Shown here in pieces: positions 35,279-44,285 of a stretch of 64,000 nt of DNA. Each line of letters begins with the position of its first letter. Within the stretch, counting starts at the first letter, position 1. This DNA comes from Bacteroidota bacterium (GTDB lineage Bacteria > Bacteroidota > Bacteroidia > Bacteroidales > Prolixibacteraceae), in assembly GCA_024278975.1 (NCBI GenBank), contig JAJRSD010000028.1, positions 1 to 64,000 on the forward strand, in the 5' to 3' direction. A model generated the notes under the pieces. The model did no database searches and was not told the origin of the DNA. It worked only from the letters and a program-made list of their open reading frames with translations. The position numbers and the translations under genes are program-made.

Positions 35279-35408
35279 AAGAGCGAAGCTATCCTTTTTG
35301 TAAAACAGGTTGCCAATTGAAAGAAAACAGGTTTTTTTCAACACTTTTTCAATCTTTCTTCGTTCTATTTTCAACCCGGTAATTCTTTTATCGACAGTAC
35401 TTTTAAAA

Positions 35409-35416
35409 TAGATTTG
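35409..35416 (+). promoter_or_regulatory. Possible -7 box for the 35446 gene
   Basis: TAGATTTG fits TAnnTTTG and ends 29 bases before the ATG at 35446. Confidence 0.35.
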
Positions 35417-35445
35417 TTCCAGTCAAATCATTCAAAGTCTTTATC

Positions 35446-35919
35446 ATGAAAAAATCAATCAAAACAGTTTTCTTATCTCTTTTTCTTTCTATTCTCTTTT
35501 CTTCTTTTTCGATGGCACAAATGAGTAAAAATTACAGTCTTGGCAGATTGATTATTTTAAATAATGATTCAGAAATAAAAGAGATAATAATAGAGGTAAA
35601 AGAAAAGAACTGTAAATTTATACTGAGAGTACAAAGCTCAATTTATGCAGGTAAAGTAAAATTGGAAGTTTACGACCCAAACGGGAAGAAGCAGGGCAAT
35701 TACGATCTGGGGTGCCAGATACAAAACGAACACACAGATGGAAACAAAAGAAAAAAAGAGAATGTTACCGGGCAAACTTCATTGTCTCAGGAAAATGCAA
35801 CAATAGGAAAATGGAAGGTAAAGATTATACCACAAAAAGCCGATGGTAAAGTTAAGGTCGATTTCAAACAAGAAATTATAAGTAAAAATACGATAGATAA
35901 AAATGAACATTCAAAATGA
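35446..35919 (+). CDS. Small secreted protein of unknown function
   Basis: The 157-residue protein has a clear signal peptide (KTVFLSLFLSILFSSFSMAQ). The mature part is short, Lys-rich and beta-like (LKFILRVQSSIYAGKVKLEV is not exact; segments seen are CKFILRVQSSIYAG and GKWKVKIIPQKADGKVKVDF). No family is recognised. Its TGA stop overlaps the ATG of the membrane LuxR gene (ATGA), so the two are coupled and the secreted protein may be its ligand or sensor partner. A 13-base word (AAATGAACATTCA) is tandemly duplicated at the junction. Confidence 0.7.
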   Translation: MKKSIKTVFLSLFLSILFSSFSMAQMSKNYSLGRLIILNNDSEIKEIIIEVKEKNCKFILRVQSSIYAGKVKLEVYDPNGKKQGNYDLGCQIQNEHTDGNKRKKENVTGQTSLSQENATIGKWKVKIIPQKADGKVKVDFKQEIISKNTIDKNEHSK

Positions 35920-36905
35920 ACATTCAACCCAAATTTGTTTTACTTATTTTTTACTGTTTAGCAGTGTCCGAATTGTTTGGACAGCCTATGGTAAACGGAC
36001 AATTATCTGTTGATTCATCCTGGAACAGAGTAATTTATCTTTCGATTATCCCGAATTTCGATGAGCTGAATTCTATGTCGAACAATATGATAATCGAAAA
36101 ATCGGAGCTGGATAGAAACGGAAAATTCTCGTTCAGAACTGATTATTTGCCTGCCGATTATAACTTATACCGGATTCATCTTTCAAAAAAAGGAAGTCCG
36201 CCTGCATCACTTATTATAGGTGGGAAAGACGAAAATTATATGTTTCTGATTGTAAATAAGAACTCATTTTTTTCGATAAAGCAGTCACCGTCGTCGAGTT
36301 TATTTGGTTCAGTTAAAATTGAGGAATCGCTACAAAATAATCTATTGCAAGAAATTGATAAAATGGTTTTGTTTGCCGACACTTTAAATTTTGCCGGCAC
36401 TACATTAAAAAGAGAGCTGATAGAAAACGGGCTCGAAGAAGAGCTGCGCCAATTTGCCGATACGTGTTCTTTTCCGTTGGTTGCTTTGTATGCACTCTAT
36501 AAGAGTAATTTTGAATCAAATGTCAACAATAATCCTGACTTTTACGACCGATTCATAAAGAAATGGTCAACCGAAAAGTCATCCTATTTTCAAATATTCA
36601 GAAAGAGTATTCCTGCTCGAACTGGCACTTCTGGTTATCCTTTTTTGTACGGAGTTCTCGGATTAATTTTGGGCATGGGACTCACTTTTCTTATTTTCAG
36701 AAGAAAACCACTAAGAAGAAATCCCTTACTGAAATTAACGATTCAGGAGAGAAAAATTCTTGGATTTCTAGAGAGAGGGAAAACAAATAAAGAGATTTCG
36801 GATGAACTAAATATTAGTTTGAGTACTGTAAAATCGCATGTGAGCAGTATTTTTTCGAAGTTAAAAATAAGGTCGCGAAAAGAGTTGTTAAATATTGAGA
36901 AATAA
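35916..36905 (+). CDS. Membrane-tethered LuxR-type regulator with a periplasmic N-terminus
   Basis: The 329-residue protein has a signal sequence, a periplasmic part of about 215 residues that resembles DUF4369 domains (GQLSVDSSWNRVIYLSIIPN, SELDRNGKFSFRTDYLPADY), one membrane helix at about 243-262 (YGVLGLILGMGLTFLIF) and a cytoplasmic LuxR/GerE helix-turn-helix (LTIQERKILGFLERGKTNKE, LNISLSTVKSHVSSIFSKL). It is a one-component sensor in which the binding domain and DNA-binding domain lie on opposite sides of the membrane. There is no phosphoacceptor domain. It converges on the ATPase gene with a 4-bp gap. Confidence 0.85.
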   Translation: MNIQPKFVLLIFYCLAVSELFGQPMVNGQLSVDSSWNRVIYLSIIPNFDELNSMSNNMIIEKSELDRNGKFSFRTDYLPADYNLYRIHLSKKGSPPASLIIGGKDENYMFLIVNKNSFFSIKQSPSSSLFGSVKIEESLQNNLLQEIDKMVLFADTLNFAGTTLKRELIENGLEEELRQFADTCSFPLVALYALYKSNFESNVNNNPDFYDRFIKKWSTEKSSYFQIFRKSIPARTGTSGYPFLYGVLGLILGMGLTFLIFRRKPLRRNPLLKLTIQERKILGFLERGKTNKEISDELNISLSTVKSHVSSIFSKLKIRSRKELLNIEK

Positions 36906-36909
36906 AGTT

Positions 36910-38220
36910 CTATTTCAATATATTTTCAACAGCATAAATTGGATACACTTTAATATTTTCAAATTGAGAAAAATTCTCATCCGAAATACGAATTCCTGTT
37001 TTCAGTTTTTTCTCTTTTAAAAATAGAAACATACTTTGCATCGACCCTTTTGTTCCGGCTTTCACTTCAACCGGATAAATTGTATTCGATTTAGCAAATA
37101 CAAAATCTATTTCGGCATTGCTGTTTTTGGCTTCCCTGTGCCAGTAATACAGTTTTTGCTTTTCATAAACCGATTGATATTTTGTCATTTCCAACCCAAC
37201 AAATGCTTCTGCAAGATTACCCTTGTTAATTGAGCTGAAACTATCAGAAAAAATAAATTCAGATAAATCTAAATTTAAAACACGTTGAAAAATCCCGGTG
37301 TCAAAAAGAATCATTTTCTGTTTTTTAGGATTTACTTCTGCCGAAAGTGGCAGTCCATTAGAAGATGTGTGTACAACGGGAATAACAATTCCGGCCAAAA
37401 TTAACAGATCGAGTGCCTCTTTTAATTGAATATGATTGCCGTGTCCTGCTTTGGAAAAAATAAATTTACCTCCGGTCTGTTTTACCACCGATTCGAAAAC
37501 ATCGCGCAACCTAGAAACCGGAACACGATTTTTATATTTTGCAAAATCATCGTTAAAGGAATTAACCAAATCGTTTAAAACCAATTTGCAGCGGTTAAAA
37601 TCTTTATATTCAGCATAATTCCGAACTACTTCCGGCATCCCTCCGAGTATGATAAATTTCTTTAATAATTCAAGTAGCTTCTCGTGTAAAATTTGTGGCA
37701 GTGGATTTCGGGAGGTTGAACTTTGTCTCTTTTTAAGAAGTTTTTCTTCTCCTAAAGCCAATAAAAATTCGTTAAACGACATTGGGTACATAAAAATGGA
37801 ACGAATCCGCCCAATACCAAAAGTTGGAATTTCATTCAATGCAAACTCCAATAACGAACCTGCTGCAATTACATGAAGATTGGGCATTCTTTCATAAAAA
37901 AAACGTAATGATTGAATGGCAGGTAAACTCGCTTGTACTTCGTCTAAAAACAGTAATGTCTCTCCTTCAATAATAGAGATATTGTATAATAGTGATAAGT
38001 TTTCACAAATCTCGTAAGGATTTAAACTGTTTTCAAATATTGAGTGGACTTTTTTATCAATTTCAAAATTGATTTCAACAAAATTTTTGAATCGCTTTCC
38101 AAATTCCCTGACTGCTTCTGTCTTCCCAACCTGCCGCGCACCGCGCAATAACAAAGGTTTTCTGGAAGAATCATTTTCCCAGTGCTCTAATTCAATATCA
38201 ATTCTTCGTTTTAAATACAT
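36910..38220 (-). CDS. AAA ATPase with DUF4143
   Basis: The 436-residue protein has Walker A LLRGARQVGKTEAV, Walker B ETLLFLDEVQA, the sensor IAAGSLLEFAL, and the C-terminal DUF4143 part with the PD-(D/E)xK-like EIDFVFAKSNTIYPVEVKAG. Its function is unknown; members are often accessory genes exchanged between strains. Upstream of its start are three 33-bp repeats that may be its control region. Confidence 0.88.
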   Translation of the reverse strand: MYLKRRIDIELEHWENDSSRKPLLLRGARQVGKTEAVREFGKRFKNFVEINFEIDKKVHSIFENSLNPYEICENLSLLYNISIIEGETLLFLDEVQASLPAIQSLRFFYERMPNLHVIAAGSLLEFALNEIPTFGIGRIRSIFMYPMSFNEFLLALGEEKLLKKRQSSTSRNPLPQILHEKLLELLKKFIILGGMPEVVRNYAEYKDFNRCKLVLNDLVNSFNDDFAKYKNRVPVSRLRDVFESVVKQTGGKFIFSKAGHGNHIQLKEALDLLILAGIVIPVVHTSSNGLPLSAEVNPKKQKMILFDTGIFQRVLNLDLSEFIFSDSFSSINKGNLAEAFVGLEMTKYQSVYEKQKLYYWHREAKNSNAEIDFVFAKSNTIYPVEVKAGTKGSMQSMFLFLKEKKLKTGIRISDENFSQFENIKVYPIYAVENILK

Positions 38221-38230
38221 AATATATTGT

Positions 38231-38316
38231 AAAAAACAAAGGCAATATACGATAATAAATTACAAAAAACAAAGGCAATATATGTCTATAAATCACAAAA
38301 AACAAAAGCAATAAAT
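38231..38316. repeat. Three tandem 33-bp repeats upstream of the ATPase gene
   Basis: Copies start at 38231, 38264 and 38297. The shared core is AAAAAACAAAGGCAATA, with the third copy diverged. On the ATPase strand it reads TATTGCCTTTGTTTTTT. The first copy ends 10 bases from the ATG. Units repeating every 33 bp (about three helical turns) suit an operator array. They have no unique spacers and are not a CRISPR. Confidence 0.8.
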
Positions 38317-38408
38317 ATTTCACATATTGATAACTGATAGAACTGCTATTAAAAAAGGATGGAATTAAATTAATCAATCCCATCACTTTTTTACCTTTCA
38401 TCAACTAC

Positions 38409-40976
38409 TTAAAAATTAATTTCCAATGGTTTTTTCGGTTTTGCCACCGCTTCAATATGTTTTAAAGTTTCCCATCTATTTAAATCGGGATCGCCAACTT
38501 TCACAGTGTAACTGCCTTTTTCAAAAACTTTGGGTTGCCACTTATTTCCTTTGATTCTTATTGTATATTCAATCTCATTTGTTTTCTCGTTAATCACCTG
38601 AACAACCGGATCTGTCATCCCTTTTACTTTTAACTGAGGTAAATAAGCAACGGCTTTTCGTCCATAATTATCTTCTTGCGAAACAGTAATTGGCCAGCCT
38701 TTGTAAGGTTTTCCTCCGGCGGTTGGATCGGAGAACCGCGGCCAGTTTGCAAAAGTTATTGTACGTTTCGCTTTATCGAAAACAATAATTCCGTAACCTG
38801 TTGCACGGTCGTACAAACGGGCTGGTTCAAGGCCCGATTTAAACGGGTTCGAAATTGCAAGAACAGTCATTTTATTTCCAAAACCATCCACAAAATCGCC
38901 TGTATATTTTGGCTCTCCTGCTTTATGGTTTCCACCTTCGTGTTGTGGATAAAAGCGGCGGGGCCAGACATTTGAAATAGAGGGAACACAAATTGCAAAA
39001 CCTGCATCGCCAAACTCACCAACTCCGTATTGAATTGAAGAACCCAAATGCTGGTCGCCGGCAATATGAAAAGCAAAACCCTTTCGAATTGTTTTTAACG
39101 CCTCGTCTCTTCCGGTTTGCGGCCAGCCGTTCGAGTCGAAATCGGAAACTACAATATCATCCGGAGCATAATCGTCAATATCGTAAACCTCAAGTTTGGG
39201 AACTACTGCATCGCTCTTTGTAGTAGTTGGCAAAGTGGCCACATTATTAAAAATTGTTGCCGAAAGCAAAACTTTTATCTCTGCATGGTTATCCCATTTT
39301 GTTGTCCAGTCTTCGAGAAATGCCAACTGGCGATCGCCTAACAATTTTGCATCGGGATTATACGCATCGGTTACCGCGTTAAACCCGGGGTTTTGCGGCC
39401 AGCCATTCGAGATGTCGGCCTGTGGTAATAATGGTTTTGGTGCCGATTTAAACTTTCGGTCTTCGATAATAGCAAAACTAATTCCGCCATAATTCAACTC
39501 GGTGTAATAAACGCCAATGCCTTGTTGAATGGGTGCCGGATCAAAAGCATCTGGCAGGTGTCCGGTTTGTGTGCGGTCAACAACATTTACAAAAATAGCT
39601 GGCATTTTATAGCCGCCACTGTCTTGCCTGTCTTTTGCACTTCCGGTTTTTTGGGCTGCTTTTCCCCCATTTCCCCATACATTGCCATGCAGTACATCGT
39701 GGTCGTCGGGAATACTTATACTTGGTGTTTTTCGTAATAAATCGCCATACGCCCACCCGTAAATATACCACTTGCGAAGATAGTCGAGAATTGCCATGTT
39801 TACAGGTGCTCGTTGCAATCCGTAACCTGCAACAGCTTCATAAATCTGGTCGCCCGAAAAGAATAATAGATCGGGATTTTGTTTTTTTACATTGCTCCAT
39901 AAATCGTTGTTCGGGTAACCCAAATCGTTGTTTCCGGTAAATGCGGCAACGGTAATTTTATTCTGGTCGAATGGCTCTTTCCGAATCTCCCCTTCGTAAA
40001 AGAACTCTGTTTTTTCATTCCCATCGGCAACCATTTTATAGCTCACTCTGAATGGAATCATCTGCGTGCTGTTCCAGTTTTCGACCCTGAAGATTGCGGT
40101 GCGTGAATTTCTTTCAATATCTGCCTGAGCCACGGTTTTCCACTCCCCGTTTTTGTTAATCTGAAGTGTTGCAAAACGGTCGTCGTCTTTTCCCATTGGC
40201 GGCATTTGTGCACTCATTTTCAACGTGCCCCGACTTAATGTATATTGGGTAAAAAGTACCGGACCAAAAGCTCTGTTTTTATGCTCAATTAATTTTGTAC
40301 CACCGGCTTCCCAGTTGCTAAAAACAACGCTTGGTACATTTTTATCTGTTACTTCGCCAAAATCGCTTACCAAACCAACAGCCCCAAAAAATGTTTTTGC
40401 AGGAATATTATCCACTTTTTCGCTTGCCAGAAACTCATTATTTGCTTTTCGGGTTATCGAAATTTCAACTTCGTAATTATCGCCCGCCGGAGTTGCCATT
40501 ATTTTTAAAATTACACCCTCTTTTAAATATGGGCGAACACCCTCTGCATTTTTTATATATTTTACCGGAATATCGCCAATAAAAAGTTCCCCTTTTGTGG
40601 TAATTCCAACATTCAACCCGGTTCCAAAAATGGCATCATCGCGGTAATCGTTAAATTTCCCTTTTGCAGCCAGTTTAAAACCTACCCAGTTGCGCGATGA
40701 TTCGGCAGAGTTCAGAATTTGAACTTCTGCCGACATCTGCAACGAGCCTTCTTTTTCGCCCATCCGGTATGTTAGCAAACTTAAATTTCTATTCCAGTTC
40801 GATGCCACACACTCTATTTTACCATCGTTAATTTGCCAGTCCTGAATACGGTTTGCCCAATAATCTGCCCCCAGCCAAATTCGGGTAGTTTGTGGTTTTT
40901 TCATTTTGAAGTCGGCTGCCTGTAAAACAATTGCAGTGGTTAATAATAAAACAAAAACGATTAATAATTTTTTCAT
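38409..40976 (-). CDS. PhoD-like metallophosphatase, secreted
   Basis: The 855-residue protein has a signal peptide, an N-terminal jelly-roll-like region of about 330 residues, and a C-terminal PhoD phosphatase with FFSGDQIYEAV, SIPDDHDVLHGNVWG and FHIAGDQHLGSSIQYG as metal ligands, and FAIIEDRKFK. PhoD enzymes take phosphate from mono- or diesters using Fe and Ca. The beta-rich N-terminus may bind glycans or surfaces. It is transcribed alone. Confidence 0.85.
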   Translation of the reverse strand: MKKLLIVFVLLLTTAIVLQAADFKMKKPQTTRIWLGADYWANRIQDWQINDGKIECVASNWNRNLSLLTYRMGEKEGSLQMSAEVQILNSAESSRNWVGFKLAAKGKFNDYRDDAIFGTGLNVGITTKGELFIGDIPVKYIKNAEGVRPYLKEGVILKIMATPAGDNYEVEISITRKANNEFLASEKVDNIPAKTFFGAVGLVSDFGEVTDKNVPSVVFSNWEAGGTKLIEHKNRAFGPVLFTQYTLSRGTLKMSAQMPPMGKDDDRFATLQINKNGEWKTVAQADIERNSRTAIFRVENWNSTQMIPFRVSYKMVADGNEKTEFFYEGEIRKEPFDQNKITVAAFTGNNDLGYPNNDLWSNVKKQNPDLLFFSGDQIYEAVAGYGLQRAPVNMAILDYLRKWYIYGWAYGDLLRKTPSISIPDDHDVLHGNVWGNGGKAAQKTGSAKDRQDSGGYKMPAIFVNVVDRTQTGHLPDAFDPAPIQQGIGVYYTELNYGGISFAIIEDRKFKSAPKPLLPQADISNGWPQNPGFNAVTDAYNPDAKLLGDRQLAFLEDWTTKWDNHAEIKVLLSATIFNNVATLPTTTKSDAVVPKLEVYDIDDYAPDDIVVSDFDSNGWPQTGRDEALKTIRKGFAFHIAGDQHLGSSIQYGVGEFGDAGFAICVPSISNVWPRRFYPQHEGGNHKAGEPKYTGDFVDGFGNKMTVLAISNPFKSGLEPARLYDRATGYGIIVFDKAKRTITFANWPRFSDPTAGGKPYKGWPITVSQEDNYGRKAVAYLPQLKVKGMTDPVVQVINEKTNEIEYTIRIKGNKWQPKVFEKGSYTVKVGDPDLNRWETLKHIEAVAKPKKPLEINF

Positions 40977-41310
40977 GATGTTGTATTTAATATTTAATTA
41001 GTATTTATCTCTTTTAAAATTATACACTTAACGAATAGAACTAGCTGTCGAACCAAAAGTCCTCATACTGTCTGCTCATTAATTCCGTTAATTAAACAGA
41101 CTGTGTGAAAATGTTATTTTTAAAGCGTATTTTGAAACAGGCTCATTTTAACTTTTCAAATTTAATTCGACTAAAATACAATTTAATTTTGGGTTACTAT
41201 TCAGCAGCATAACTAAAATATAAAACACTGGTTACTAATCCGTTTTGTCCTGATTTTTGTTCAAGAAAAACAAAAATCCAGCCAAAACTATATCTATACC
41301 CAATTTTAAA

Positions 41311-41345
41311 CCCCGAGCTAAAGCACGGGGCTACTGATAATCAGT
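41311..41345. repeat. AGCTAAAGCA-loop hairpin plus adjacent palindrome
   Basis: CCCCG/CGGGG stem with the same AGCTAAAGCA loop as at 1804-1823, followed by the palindrome ACTGAT-A-ATCAGT (41333-41345). It is the only structured item in the 486-bp gap 40977-41462; the rest is AT-rich with no frame. Confidence 0.65.
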
Positions 41346-41462
41346 ACTATGAACCTGCTGAGTAGTAACAATTTTGGTACTACTTTTTACTTCATTGTCA
41401 AAGATTGACTTTTTTAACTATTTTCGCTAAAACTATAATTCAACTTTATTAACTGTCCGATT

Positions 41463-44285
41463 ATGAAACCAATTTCACTCTTTATTTTAATTATTGCTAT
41501 ATTTTTTTATTCGTGCGAACAAGACAATAATTCCATTGATTTATCCGGCGAGTGGCAATTCCAAATTGACCCCGAAGATATTGGAGTTTCAGAAAAATGG
41601 TTTGAAAACGATCTGCAGGAAACAATTAATCTGCCGGGCTCGATGGTGGAAAACGGAAAAGGTTTCAATATAAATTTACAAACGCAATGGACAGGCGGAG
41701 TTAAAAACACTGAATGGTACAACGACCCAAATTATGCTCCGTATCACGATCCTGATAATATCCGTTTCCCGTATTGGCTGCAACCCGATAAAAAATATAC
41801 AGGAGCTGCCTGGTACAGCAAAACAGTAATTATTCCTAAAAATTGGGATAGAAAAAATGTTTGGTTAAAGCTGGAACGTCCGCACTGGGAAACCAGAGTT
41901 TGGGTAAACGGTAAAAATACGGGAATGCAAAACAGTTTGGCAACTCCACATAAACACGATATTACTCCTTGGCTAAAAGAGGGTGAAAACAGAATAACAG
42001 TTTGTGTTGATAATCGCACAAAAAAAGTTGATGTTGGGCAGGATTCTCATAGCATTTCAGACCACACACAATCTAACTGGAACGGGATTGTTGGCGATAT
42101 TTCTTTGCAATCTGCCGGAAAAATTTACATCGAAAATATTCAGGTTTTTCCTGATATTAAAACAAAAACAATCGATATTGAAGCAACTATTATTAATTCA
42201 GGAGAGCGAGAAAATATCGAGATTGAGCTTGAAGCTAAACTTAAAAATTCAGAAATTGAGACACCGGAAAAATCGTTTGGTTTTACTGTAATTAAGGGTG
42301 AGAACATTTTAAAGATGAGTTATAATCTTGGGGATGACGCACTACTTTGGGACGAGTTCAACCCAAATGTTTACGAACTTTCTGTTGATTTAGAATATAA
42401 AAATGGTGAAGACGAAAAGCAGATTGATTTTGGGTTACGCGAATTTAAAGCTGACGGCTCTGTTTTTACAATAAATGGCAAACATCTGTTTTTACGCGGA
42501 ACGTTGGATTGTGCAATTTTCCCCGAAACAGGTTATCCGCCAACCAAAATTGAAGGCTGGCAAAAAGAGTTTAGAGCAATTCAGGAACATGGATTAAATC
42601 ATGTTCGGTTTCATTCGTGGTGTCCGTCCGAAGCGGCTTTCGAAGCTGCCGATAAAATGGGTATTTATTTACAGGTTGAATGTTCGTCGTGGGCAAATGT
42701 TACAACGGGGTTGGGAAATGGCGACCCGATTGACCAATATATTTGGGACGAAAGTAAACGCATTGTAAAAGCCTACGGAAATCACCCAAGTTTTGTAATG
42801 CTCGCCTACGGAAACGAGCCGGGTGGCAAAAACCGGAATCAATTTCTAACTGAATTTGTATCGTATTGGAAAGACAAAGATTCGCGCCACGTTTATACAA
42901 GTGGCGCGGGTTGGCCGGCGTTGGAAGTAAACGATTTTCATAATCTTCCACAACCACGAATTCAGGGCTGGGGCGAAGGTTTAAGAAGTATAATAAATTC
43001 GCAGCCGCCGAAAACCAATTACGATTGGTCGGGAAAAGTTACTAAAGATGGGATTCCGGTTGTAAGCCACGAGATTGGGCAGTGGTGTGTTTACCCCAAT
43101 TTCAACGAGATTAAAAAATATACCGGTCCGTTAAAAGCTAAAAACTTCGAGATTTTTCAGGAAAGTTTAATCGCAAATCACATGGGTAATTTGGCTGAGG
43201 ATTTTCTGATGGCATCGGGTAAATTACAAACACTCTGCTACAAAGCCGAAATTGAAGCAGCACTCAGAACTCCCGATTTTGCAGGATTTCAGTTGCTTAG
43301 TCTTCAGGATTTCCCGGGACAGGGAACTGCGTTGGTTGGAATACTCGACCCGTTTTGGGAAGAAAAAGGTTATGTAACACCGGCTGAATTTCGAAGGTTT
43401 TGTAATACAACTGTTCCGTTGGCACGTTTAAATAAACGGGTTTTTGTTGAAGGAGAAACAATGACCGCAAATATTGAAGTTGCCAACTTTGGAGAATTTC
43501 CTTTAGAAAATATTACTCCGAAATGGAAACTCATTCAGAATAAAAAAACAGTTGCCCAAGGAACTTTTGGCAAACAAAAATTACCAATCGGGAATACAAT
43601 AAAACTGGGAAATGTGGTTTATAAATTTCAAAATAATAATAAACCACGAAAACTAACATTGGAAGTCTCAGTTGGCAAATTTTCAAACTCGTGGGATATT
43701 TGGGTTTATCCCGAAAATAAGACTGCTGGAACGGATGAAATTAAAGTAGTTGAAAAACTTACTCCTTCAACAATAAAATTTTTAAACGATGGTGGTGAAG
43801 TACTACTCAGTTTGGGCAAAGGAAAAGTTGCTCCCGAAATGGGTGGCGATATTGGTGTGGGTTTCTCAAGTATTTTTTGGAACACTGCATGGACCAGCGG
43901 ACAAAAACCACATACTTTGGGAATTTTGTGCAACCCCGAACATCCGGCACTGGCACAGTTCCCAACCGAGTATCATTCGAACTGGCAGTGGTGGGATGCA
44001 ATGAGTCACTGCGATGCAATTATATTAAACGATTTTCCGGTGGAGCTAAGACCAATTGTACGAATAATTGACGACTGGGTAACCAACCGCCGGCTTGCAC
44101 TGCTTTTCGAAGCGAAAATAGGGAAAGGAAAAATCCTTGTGAGCGGAACAGACCTCGTAAATAATTTGGAAACACGTCCGGAAGCCATTCAGTTAAAATT
44201 TAGTTTAATGAGCTACATGCTGAGCAAAGATTTCAATCCGGAGGTTGAATTAAGTACCAATCAAATCAAAAATATTTTAAAATGA
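41463..44285 (+). CDS. GH2-family glycoside hydrolase lipoprotein
   Basis: The 940-residue lipoprotein (lipobox FFYSC) has a GH2 sugar-binding domain (DLSGEWQFQIDPEDIG, AAWYSKTVIIPKNW, RVWVNGKNTG), an immunoglobulin-like domain, and a TIM barrel with Glu452 in AYGNEPGG as acid/base and Glu537 in VVSHEIGQW as likely nucleophile. About 300 further residues form a C-terminal beta region. GH2 covers beta-galactosidase, beta-mannosidase and beta-glucuronidase; pairing with GH26 makes a mannoside or galactomannan substrate plausible. Its TGA overlaps the GH26 start (ATGA). Confidence 0.88.
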   Translation: MKPISLFILIIAIFFYSCEQDNNSIDLSGEWQFQIDPEDIGVSEKWFENDLQETINLPGSMVENGKGFNINLQTQWTGGVKNTEWYNDPNYAPYHDPDNIRFPYWLQPDKKYTGAAWYSKTVIIPKNWDRKNVWLKLERPHWETRVWVNGKNTGMQNSLATPHKHDITPWLKEGENRITVCVDNRTKKVDVGQDSHSISDHTQSNWNGIVGDISLQSAGKIYIENIQVFPDIKTKTIDIEATIINSGERENIEIELEAKLKNSEIETPEKSFGFTVIKGENILKMSYNLGDDALLWDEFNPNVYELSVDLEYKNGEDEKQIDFGLREFKADGSVFTINGKHLFLRGTLDCAIFPETGYPPTKIEGWQKEFRAIQEHGLNHVRFHSWCPSEAAFEAADKMGIYLQVECSSWANVTTGLGNGDPIDQYIWDESKRIVKAYGNHPSFVMLAYGNEPGGKNRNQFLTEFVSYWKDKDSRHVYTSGAGWPALEVNDFHNLPQPRIQGWGEGLRSIINSQPPKTNYDWSGKVTKDGIPVVSHEIGQWCVYPNFNEIKKYTGPLKAKNFEIFQESLIANHMGNLAEDFLMASGKLQTLCYKAEIEAALRTPDFAGFQLLSLQDFPGQGTALVGILDPFWEEKGYVTPAEFRRFCNTTVPLARLNKRVFVEGETMTANIEVANFGEFPLENITPKWKLIQNKKTVAQGTFGKQKLPIGNTIKLGNVVYKFQNNNKPRKLTLEVSVGKFSNSWDIWVYPENKTAGTDEIKVVEKLTPSTIKFLNDGGEVLLSLGKGKVAPEMGGDIGVGFSSIFWNTAWTSGQKPHTLGILCNPEHPALAQFPTEYHSNWQWWDAMSHCDAIILNDFPVELRPIVRIIDDWVTNRRLALLFEAKIGKGKILVSGTDLVNNLETRPEAIQLKFSLMSYMLSKDFNPEVELSTNQIKNILK

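Noticed and set aside
38231-38316. CRISPR array
   Set aside because: The repeats adjoin without unique spacers of constant length, number only three, and no cas gene is near. The same holds for 54707-54785.
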